Shown here piece after piece: positions 1 through 6,241 of a stretch of DNA of 10,000 nt (the stretch's first letter is position 1; the number at the start of each line of letters is the position of its first letter). The stretch is taken from contig CAXKVR010000384.1 in assembly GCA_964058845.1 (NCBI GenBank), positions 1-10,000 of the forward strand, in the 5' to 3' direction. The translations under genes were made by a program, and so were the position numbers. The notes beneath the pieces are model-generated. The model saw only the letters and a list, made by a program, of their open reading frames with translations, did no database searches and was not told the origin of the DNA. The stretch is from Carex sylvatica (taxonomy: Eukaryota; Streptophyta; Magnoliopsida; Poales; Cyperaceae).

Positions 1-612
1 TTCCCAATGCGTGCCCGCTTGCGCTTACTTTTTGCCCCGCTGGGCTGTTTTCGGGCCATTTTTTCCCAACGCTTGGCCGAATCCGCTTAGTTTTCCCAAC
101 GCTTGGCTGCATCCGCTTAGTTTTCCACCGCTGGACTGTTTTCGGGTCATTTTTGCCTAACGCGTGCCCGCTTGCGCTTACTTTTTGCCCCGCTGGGCTG
201 TTTTCGGGCCATTTTTGCCCAACGCTTGGCCGAATCCGCTTAGTTTTCCCAACGCTTGGCTGCATCCGCTTAGTTTTCCACCACAGGACTGTTTTCGGGT
301 CATTTTTGCCTAACGCGTGCCCGCTTGCGCTTACTTTTTGCCCCGCTGGGCTGTTTTCGGGCCATTTTTTCCCAACGCTTGGCCGAATCCGCTTAGTTTT
401 CCCAACGCTTGGCTGTATCCGCTTAGTTTTCCACCGCTGGACTGTTTTCGGGTCATTTTTGCCTAATGCGTGCCCGCTTGCGCTTACTTTTTGCCCCGCT
501 TGGCTGTTTTCGGGCCATTTTTTCCCAACGCTTGGCCGAATCCGCTTAGTTTTCCCAACGCTTGGCTGCATCCGCTTAGTTTTCCACCGCTGGACTGTTT
601 TCGGGTCATTTT
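1..612 (+). repeat. Four-unit (612-bp) higher-order repeat, copy 1
   Basis: Four consecutive 153-bp units with distinct diagnostic variants: a first unit beginning cccaatgcg, a second with the ccacagg form of E, a third with tgtat in D, and a fourth with aatgcg in A and cttgg in B. The same four variants recur in the same order exactly 612 bp later. The left border is the window edge, so the period may continue upstream. Confidence 0.93.
155..307 (+). repeat. Reference 153-bp satellite unit (monomers A-E)
   Basis: One complete unit chosen as the reference for the window; the next begins at 308 with the same gcctaacgcg start. Monomer lengths are 32, 30, 31, 30 and 30 bp. C and D are nearly the same sequence, differing chiefly in ggccgaatcc against ggctgcatcc. 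B and E differ at their first bases and at gggcc against gggtc. This suggests the 153-bp unit grew from a shorter ~30- or ~60-bp repeat by duplication and divergence. The unit holds about 13 CpG dinucleotides and is roughly half G+C. This particular copy carries the ccacagg form of E, a variant that recurs at 4-unit spacing in this part of the array. Confidence 0.95.
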
Positions 613-1217
613 TTCCCAATGCGTGCCCGCTTGCGCTTACTTTTTGCCCCGCTGGGCTGTTTTCGGGCCATTTTTTCCCAACGCTTGGCCGAATCCGCTT
701 AGTTTTCCCAACGCTTGGCTGCATCCGCTTAGTTTTCCACCGCTGGACTGTTTTCGGGTCATTTTTGCCTAACGCGTGCCCGCTTGCGCTTACTTTTTGC
801 CCCGCTGGGCTGTTTTCGGGCCATTTTTGCCCAACGCTTGGCCGAATCCGCTTAGTTTTCCCAACGCTTGGCTGCATCCGCTTAGTTTTCCACCACAGGA
901 CTGTTTTCGGGTCATTTTTGCCTAACGCGTGCCCGCTTGCGCTTACTTTTTGCCCCGCTGGGCTGTTTTCGGGCCATTTTTTCCCAACGCTTGGCCGAAT
1001 CCGCTTAGTTTTCCCAACGCTTGGCTGTATCCGCTTAGTTTTCCACCGCTGGACTGTTTTCGGGTCATTTTTGCCTAATGCGTGCCCGCTTGCGCTTACT
1101 TTTTGCCCCGCTTGGCTGTTTTCGGGCCATTTTTTCCCAACGCTTGGCCGAATCCGCTTAGTTTTCCCAACGCTTGGCTGCATCCGCTTAGTTTTCCACC
1201 GCTGGACTGTTTTCGGG
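613..1217 (+). repeat. Four-unit (612-bp) higher-order repeat, copy 2
   Basis: Repeats 1-605 at an offset of 612 bp with no difference that I can find by eye: the aatgcg start recurs at 613, the gcctaacgcg start of 155 at 767, and the ccacagg E variant in the matching unit. The match ends at 1218, where the last E monomer reads gggcca instead of gggtca. That is the border with the next higher-order pattern. Complete identity over about 600 bp against visible divergence between adjacent units means this duplication is recent or kept uniform by conversion. Confidence 0.92.
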
Positions 1218-1226
1218 CCATTTTTT

Positions 1227-1991
1227 CCCAACGCGTGCCCGCTTGCGCTTAGTTTTTGCCCCGCTGGGCTGTTTTCGGGCCATTTTTGCCCAACGCTTGG
1301 CCGAATCCGCTTAGTTTTCCCAACGCTTGGCTGCATCCGCTTAGTTTTCCACCGCTGGACTGTTTTCGGGTCATTTTTTCCCAACGCGTGCCCGCTTGCG
1401 CTTAGTTTTTGCCCCGCTGGGCTGTTTTCGGGCCATTTTTGCCCAACGCTTGGCCGAATCCGCTTAGTTTTCCCAACGCTTGGCTGGATCCGCTTAGTTT
1501 TCCACCGCTGGACTGTTTTCGGGTCATTTTTTCCCAACGCGTGCCCGCTTGCGCTTACTTTTTGCCCCGCTTGGCTGTTTTCGGGCCAATTTTTCCCAAC
1601 GCTTGGCCGAATCCGCTTAGTTTTCCCAACGCTTGGCTGCATCCGCTTAGTTTTCCACCGCTGGACTGTTTTTGGGTCATTTTTTCCCAACGCGTGCCCG
1701 CTTGCGCTTAGTTTTGGCCCCGCTGGGCTGTTTTCGGGCCAATTTTTCCCAACGCTTGGCCGAATCCGCTTAGTTTTCCCAACGCTTGGCTGCATCCGCT
1801 TAGTTTTCCACCGCTGGACTGTTTTCGGGTCATTTTTGCCCAACGCGTGCCCGCTTGCGCTTACTTTTTGCCCCACTGGGCTGTTTTCGGGCCATTTTTC
1901 CCCCACGCTTGGCCGAATCCGCTTAGTTTTCCCAACGCTTGGCTGCATCCGCTTAGTTTTCCACCGCTGGACTGTTTTCGGGTCATTTTTT
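1227..1991 (+). repeat. Five-unit (765-bp) higher-order block
   Basis: Five units with the variant order cttag A; cttag A with tggat D (a ggatcc site at 1486-1491); cttgg B ending ccaattttt; ttttggcccc B; and ccccactggg B followed by a run of five C. The first two units recur 765 bp downstream (ggatcc again at 2251), while units three to five recur 918 bp downstream. The block is thus the five-unit counterpart of the six-unit block that follows. Confidence 0.85.
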
Positions 1992-2909
1992 CCCAACGCG
2001 TGCCCGCTTGCGCTTAGTTTTTGCCCCGCTGGGCTGTTTTCGGGCCATTTTTGCCCAACGCTTGGCCGAATCCGCTTAGTTTTCCCAACGCTTGGCTGCA
2101 TCCGCTTAGTTTTCCACCGCTGGACTGTTTTCGGGTCATTTTTTCCCAACGCGTGCCCGCTTGCGCTTAGTTTTTGCCCCGCTGGGCTGTTTTCGGGCCA
2201 TTTTTGCCCAACGCTTGGCCGAATCCGCTTAGTTTTCCCAACGCTTGGCTGGATCCGCTTAGTTTTCCACCGCTGGACTGTTTTCGGGTCATTTTTGCCT
2301 AATGCGTGCCCGCTTGCGCTTACTTTTGGCCCCGCTGGGCTGTTTTCGGGCCATTTTTTCCCAACGCTTGGCCGAATCCGCTTAGTTTTCCCAACGCTTG
2401 GCTGCATCCGCTTAGTTTTCCACCGCTGGACTGTTTTCGGGTCATTTTTTCCCAACGCGTGCCCGCTTGCGCTTACTTTTTGCCCCGCTTGGCTGTTTTC
2501 GGGCCAATTTTTCCCAACGCTTGGCCGAATCCGCTTAGTTTTCCCAACGCTTGGCTGCATCCGCTTAGTTTTCCACCGCTGGACTGTTTTTGGGTCATTT
2601 TTTCCCAACGCGTGCCCGCTTGCGCTTAGTTTTGGCCCCGCTGGGCTGTTTTCGGGCCAATTTTTCCCAACGCTTGGCCGAATCCGCTTAGTTTTCCCAA
2701 CGCTTGGCTGCATCCGCTTAGTTTTCCACCGCTGGACTGTTTTCGGGTCATTTTTGCCCAACGCGTGCCCGCTTGCGCTTACTTTTTGCCCCACTGGGCT
2801 GTTTTCGGGCCATTTTTCCCCCACGCTTGGCCGAATGCGCTTAGTTTTCCCAACGCTTGGCTGCATCCGCTTAGTTTTCCACCGCTGGACTGTTTTCGGG
2901 TCATTTTTT
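1992..2909 (+). repeat. Six-unit (918-bp) higher-order block with one extra unit
   Basis: It follows the same variant order as the preceding five-unit block, but one additional unit at about 2298-2450 (A beginning gcctaatgcg, B beginning ttttggcccc, no ccaattttt) lies between the tggat unit and the cttgg/ccaattttt unit. The next unit, at 2910, again looks like the first unit of the block. The extra unit resembles a hybrid: its start matches units of the 612-bp domain and its B matches the later ttttggcccc unit. Confidence 0.83.
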
Positions 2910-3062
2910 CCCAACGCGTGCCCGCTTGCGCTTAGTTTTTGCCCCGCTGGGCTGTTTTCGGGCCATTTTTGCCCAACGCTTGGCCGAATCCGCTTAGTTT
3001 TCCCAACGCTTGGCTGCATCCGCTTAGTTTTCCACCGCTGGACTGTTTTCGGGTCATTTTTT

Positions 3063-3184
3063 CCCAACGCGTGCCCGCTTGCGCTTACTTTTTGCCCCGC
3101 TGGGCTGTTTTCGGGCCATTTTTGCCCAACGCTTGGCTGTATCCGCTTAGTTTTCCACCGCTGGACTGTTTTCGGGTCATTTTT
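3063..3184 (+). repeat. Shortened satellite unit (four monomers)
   Basis: This unit reads A-B-(C/D)-E and is about 30 bp shorter than its neighbours. Only one alpha monomer, beginning gcccaac like C and continuing ggctgtatcc like D, stands where C and D normally follow one another. This is the product expected from a slip or unequal exchange between the near-identical C and D. The reading frame is preserved because 30 bp was lost. The same shortened unit occurs at 7428-7549. Confidence 0.9.
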
Positions 3185-3400
3185 GCCTAATGCGTGCCCG
3201 CTTGCGCTTACTTTTTGCCCCGCTTGGCTGTTTTCGGGCCATTTTTTCCCAACGCTTGGCCGAATCCGCTTAGTTTTCCCAACGCTTGGCTGCATCCGCT
3301 TAGTTTTCCACCGCTGGACTGTTTTCGGGTCATTTTTTCCCAACGCGTGCCCGCTTGCGCTTACTTTTTGCCCCGCTTGGCTGTTTTCGGGCCAATTTTT

Positions 3401-3431
3401 CCCAACGCTTGGCCGAATCCGCTTACTTTTT
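3401..3431 (+). repeat. Chimeric C/A monomer
   Basis: The monomer starts as C (cccaacgcttggccgaat) but ends as A (cgcttacttttt) and is followed directly by another B. The local order becomes A-B-C/A-B-C-D-E, so the D and E between two B monomers are missing. An exchange between C of one unit and A of the next explains it. The identical junction appears at 7766-7796. Confidence 0.88.
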
Positions 3432-3640
3432 GCCCCGCTGGGCTGTTTTCGGGCCATTTTTCCCCAACGCTTGGCCGAATCCGCTTAGTTTTCCCAACGC
3501 TTGGCTGCATCCGCTTAGTTTTCCACCGCTGGACTGTTTTCGGGTCATTTTTTCCCAACGCTTGCCCGCTTGCGCTTAGTTTTTGCCCCGCTGGAGTGTT
3601 TTCGGGCCATTTCGGGCACCAGCGAGGGCACCGACGGGGC

Positions 3641-3666
3641 CATGTACACCCATGGGCATGTACATG
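3641..3666. repeat. Inverted repeat catgtac / gtacatg in spacer 1
   Basis: The arms catgtac (3641-3647) and gtacatg (3660-3666) flank a 12-base centre that contains the palindrome cccatggg. The sequence catgtacatg on the right (3657-3666) is also self-complementary. It could form a small hairpin or be a binding site. No function can be assigned. It recurs at 8006-8031. Confidence 0.75.
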
Positions 3667-3694
3667 AGGGGGCACCCCTTTTGAAAATCATGCC

Positions 3695-3706
3695 CCCCTA
3701 TAGGGG
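3695..3706. repeat. Perfect 12-bp palindrome cccctatagggg
   Basis: The 12 bases equal their own reverse complement and are followed by aatatgcat, which contains the palindrome atgcat. The tataggggg-like core loosely resembles the initiator of plant RNA polymerase I promoters (TATA followed by a G run), but the palindrome alone would produce the likeness. It recurs at 8060-8071. Confidence 0.7.
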
Positions 3707-3778
3707 AATATGCATTTTGAGGCTCTAGCCACCCCAAGGGTTACCAACCTTGAAAATCCCCCATGTAAAATTCTCTCA

Positions 3779-4116
3779 TGTCAAAAATACAAAAAAATTT
3801 CAAAAAATCTGAAAAAATTTTAAAAATCCAAAAATTTTCAAAAAATCAAAAAAATTTCAAAATTTTCAAAAATTCAAAAAAAAATTCGAATTTTCAAAAA
3901 AATTTCAAAAATTCAAAAAAATTCAAAAATTCAAAAAAACTTCAAAATTTTCAAAAATTCCAAAAAACTTCAAAATTTTCAAAAAATTCAAAAAAATTTC
4001 GAATTTTCCAAAAAAATTTCAAAAATTCAAAAAAATTCAAAAATTCAAAAATTCAAAAAAACTTCAAATTTTTCAAAAATTTTCAAAAATTTCGAATTTT
4101 CCAAAATTTTCCAAAA
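3779..4116 (+). repeat. A-rich, G-poor simple-sequence tract with ~113/93-bp internal repeats
   Basis: The tract is built from variations of ttcaaaaa and aatttc on this strand, with very few G (mostly in ttcgaa). The ttcgaa element occurs at 3885, 3998 and 4091. After the first two, the same succession of caaaaaaattt, aaaaattcaaaa and aacttcaaa blocks follows, giving internal copies of about 113 and 93 bp. This implies growth by slippage and local duplication. A/T-rich tracts of this kind are candidates for matrix attachment or replication-initiation regions, but that is inference only. Confidence 0.85.
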
Positions 4117-4193
4117 TTTCGGGTCATTTTTTCCCAGCGCTTGGCCGAATCCGCTTACTTTTTGCCCCGCTGGGCTGTTTTCGGGCCATTTTT

Positions 4194-4224
4194 AAGGCTC
4201 GCTTGCCCGATTCCGCTTAGTTTT
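4194..4224 (+). repeat. Divergent edge monomer (F), left end of array 2
   Basis: A 31-bp alpha-like monomer reading aaggctcgcttgcccgat and then the standard tccgcttagtttt. It differs from A, C and D at about a third of its bases. It occurs three times in the window (here, 5939-5968 and 8559-8589), always close to a spacer and never inside an array. It is followed by a standard D. Confidence 0.88.
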
Positions 4225-5938
4225 CCCAACGCTTGGCTGCATCCGCTTAGTTTTCCACCGCTGGACTGTTTTCGGGTCATTTTTTCCCAACGCGTGCCCG
4301 CTTGCGCTTACTTTTTGCCCCGCTGGGCTGTTTTCGGGCCATTTTTCCCCAACGCTTGGCCGAATCCGCTTAGTTTTCCCAACGCTTGGCTGCATCCGCT
4401 TAGTTTTCCACCGCTGGACTGTTTTCGGGTCATTTTTTCCCAACGCGTGCCCGCTTGCGCTTACTTTTTGCCCCGCTTGGCTGTTTTCGGGCCAATTTTT
4501 CCCAACGCTTGGCCGAATCCGCTTAGTTTTCCCAACGCTTGGCTGCATCCGCTTAGTTTTCCACCGCTGGACTGTTTTCGGGTCATTTTTTCCCAACGCC
4601 TGCCCGCTTGCGCTTAGTTTTTGCCCCGCTGGGCTGTTTTCGGGCCATTTTTTCCCAACGCTTGGCCGAATCCGCTTAGTTTTCCCAACGCTTGGCTGCA
4701 TCCGCTTAGTTTTCCACCGCTGGACTGTTTTCGGGTCATTTTTGCCCAACGCTTGGCCGAATCCGCTTAGTTTTTGCCCCGCTGGGCTGTTTTCGGGCCA
4801 TTTTTCCCCAACGCTTGGCCGAATCCGCTTAGTTTTCCCAACGCTTGGCTGCATCCGCTTAGTTTTCCACCACAGGACTGTTTTCGGGTCATTTTTGCCC
4901 AACGCGTGCCCGCTTGCGCTTACTTTTTGCCCCGCTTGGCTGTTTTCGGGCCATTTTTTCCCAACGCTTGGCCGAATCCGCTTAGTTTTCCCAACGCTTG
5001 GCTGTATCCGCTTAGTTTTCCACCGCTGGACTGTTTTCGGGTCATTTTTTCCCAACGCGTGCCCGCTTGCGCTTACTTTTTGCCCCGCTTGGCTGTTTTC
5101 GGGCCATTTTTTCCCAACGCTTGGCCGAATCCGCTTAGTTTTCCCAACGCTTGGCTGTATCCGCTTAGTTCTCCACCGCTGGACTGTTTTCGGGTCATTT
5201 TTTCCCAACGCGTGCCCGCTTGCGCTTAGTTTTTGCCCCGCTGGGCTGTTTTCGGGCCATTTTTTCCCAACGCTTGGCCGAATCCGCTTAGTTTTCCCAA
5301 CGCTTGGCTACATCCGCTTAGTTTTCCACCGCTGGACTGTTTTCGGGTCATTTTTGCCCAACGCTTGGCCGAATCCGCTTACTTTTTGCCCCGCTGGGCT
5401 GTTTTCGGGCCATTTTTCCCCAACGCTTGGCCGAATCCGCTTAGTTTTCCCAACGCTTGGCTGCATCCGCTTAGTTTTCCACCACAGGACTGTTTTCGGG
5501 TCATTTTTGCCCAACGCGTGCCCGCTTGCGCTTACTTTTTGCCCCGCTTGGCTGTTTTCGGGCCATTTTTTCCCAACGCTTGGCCGAATCCGCTTAGTTT
5601 TCCCAACGCTTGGCTGTATCCGCTTAGTTTTCCACCGCTGGACTGTTTTCGGGTCATTTTTTCCCAACGCGTGCCCGCTTGCGCTTAGTTTTTGCCCCGC
5701 TGGGCTGTTTTCGGGCCATTTTTTCCCAACGCTTGGCCGAATCCGCTTAGTTTTCCCAACGCTTGGCTGTATCCGCTTAGTTTTCCACCGCTGGACTGTT
5801 TTCGGGTCATTTTTTCCCAACGCTTGGCCGAATCCGCTTAGTTTTTGCCCCGTTGGGCTGTTTTCGGGCCATTTTTTCCCAGCGCTTGGCCGAATCCGCT
5901 TAGTTTTTGCCCCGCTGGGCTGTTTTCGGGCCATTTTT

Positions 5939-5968
5939 AACGCTCGCTTGCCCGATTCCGCTTAGTTT
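5939..5968 (+). repeat. Divergent edge monomer (F), right end of array 2
   Basis: Nearly the same as the monomer at 4194-4224, with aacgctcgc in place of aaggctcgc. It is the last recognisable satellite monomer before spacer 2. It follows an alpha-beta-alpha-beta stretch (5818-5938), the same kind of B-to-F join as at the other end of the array. Confidence 0.88.
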
Positions 5969-6241
5969 CTGCGTGGCAGCACCCGCGCTTCACTGATTTT
6001 CTCCCCGTTTTTTTTGTTGGACTTCAAATTTCGAACTTCCAATTTTTTTTCCATACTCCAAATTTCATATTTTGAATAAATTTGAATTTTTTTTTTAAAT
6101 TTCAAATTCATCAATTTTATTTTTCGGGGCAGCCCCATGTGCTTCGGTGCTCTCATCTGAGAGTTTCCAACCAGCTTACTTGCGTATTAATGGGGTCAGA
6201 AGGCGAGCATGAATTATATCAGACTTGGCTTGAAATCCAAG
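5969..6241. other. Spacer 2: unique A/T-rich and mixed sequence
   Basis: These 273 bases are not satellite and not similar to the mixed half of spacer 1. From 5969 to about 6012 the sequence is mixed. From about 6013 to 6123 it is A/T-rich with T runs up to ten and another ttcgaa. From about 6124 to 6241 it is mixed again. Small inverted repeats are present: aatttgaa (6079-6086) with ttcaaatt (6101-6108); ggggc (6126-6130) with gcccc (6132-6136); ctctca (6150-6155) with tgagag (6158-6163); and cttgg (6224-6228) with ccaag (6237-6241). No open frame here has a recognisable domain. It may be a remnant of the sequence flanking the satellite, or of an old transposable element. It occurs once in the window. 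Confidence 0.85.
6079..6108. repeat. Inverted repeat aatttgaa / ttcaaatt in spacer 2
   Basis: Two perfect 8-base arms are separated by 14 bases, mostly T. In sequence of this composition such a pair can arise by chance, so no role is claimed. Confidence 0.5.

Larger units (their letters stand above)
1..3612 (+). repeat. Satellite array 1, 153-bp unit, five ~30-bp monomers
   Basis: About 23 head-to-tail copies of a 153-bp unit fill this stretch and run off the left edge. A worked example is 155-307, which splits into A (155-186), B (187-216), C (217-247), D (248-277) and E (278-307). A, C and D share a cccaacgc...gcttag/c core. B and E share a ccgctgg...ctgttttcggg core. Every monomer ends in four to six T. 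The order is therefore alpha-beta-alpha-alpha-beta. Units differ mainly at a few diagnostic sites: ctggg or cttgg in B, tgcat, tgtat or tggat in D, ccgctgg or ccacagg in E, and cttac or cttag in A. All copies are in one orientation. I do not recognise the satellite family by name. No coding function is inferred. The strand given is the one on which the monomers are described. Confidence 0.97.
3613..4116. other. Spacer 1, copy 1: non-satellite insert of about 504 bp
   Basis: The satellite stops inside a B monomer (gggccatttcggg) and resumes at the end of an E monomer (tttcgggtcat). The interval has two parts. From 3613 to about 3777 the sequence is mixed, with gggcac motifs, palindromes and the direct repeat ttgaaaatc (3681-3689 and 3750-3758). 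From about 3779 it is A-rich simple sequence. An 8-bp direct repeat, atttcggg, sits at both borders (3609-3616 and 4116-4123). No transposase, reverse transcriptase, terminal inverted repeat or tRNA is visible. Any open frame across the A-rich part translates to lysine, asparagine and phenylalanine only, as expected of A/T-rich simple sequence. Copy 2 lies at 7978-8481. Confidence 0.9.
4117..5968 (+). repeat. Satellite array 2
   Basis: About twelve 153-bp units in the same orientation as array 1. The array opens with an E tail, a C/A chimera (4133-4163), a B and the divergent monomer at 4194-4224. It then runs in regular units from 4286. The units starting near 4744 and 5356 have a C-like monomer in the A position and the ccacagg form of E, so a four-unit (612-bp) rhythm is visible here too. 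It ends near 5818 with alternating alpha and beta monomers, and finally with the divergent monomer at 5939-5968. Confidence 0.95.

Noticed and set aside
1486..1491. ggatcc sites as functional elements
   Set aside because: They arise from one base change in the D monomer (tgcat to tggat) and are useful only as a marker of the higher-order block (also 2251 and 6616).
153..3488. A 1111-codon open frame on the + strand with a regular 51-residue repeat
   Set aside because: The unit is 153 bp, a multiple of three, so a stop-free frame stays open for as long as the array is regular. The start would be TTG, the frame ends at a rearranged unit, the other frames and the opposite strand also have long open stretches, and variants are not biased to silent positions. 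I read it as non-coding.
1..3612. CRISPR-like array (regular ~30-bp repeats)
   Set aside because: There are no unique spacers between repeats. All ~30-bp blocks are related to one another and contiguous, there is no leader or cas gene, and the neighbouring sequence looks eukaryotic.
3740..3760. tRNA- or polymerase III-like box in gggttaccaaccttg
   Set aside because: It does not fit the A- or B-box consensus and there is no cloverleaf around it.
3613..4116. Spacer 1 as an intact transposable element
   Set aside because: No terminal inverted repeats, poly-A tail in the right place, long terminal repeats or coding region could be found. Only the 8-bp flanking repeat supports insertion, and microhomology explains that equally well.
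3778..4617. Open frame of 279 codons starting at ATG, with a lysine/asparagine/phenylalanine-rich first part (copy at 8143-8982)
   Set aside because: The first ~115 codons are a translation of the A-rich simple sequence and the rest is satellite. The composition is explained by the DNA, with no promoter or domain to support a gene.
5962..6156. 64-codon - strand open frame in spacer 2
   Set aside because: It is short, lysine-rich because of the A/T-rich tract, and starts and stops without any recognisable motif. It is no longer than expected by chance in such DNA.
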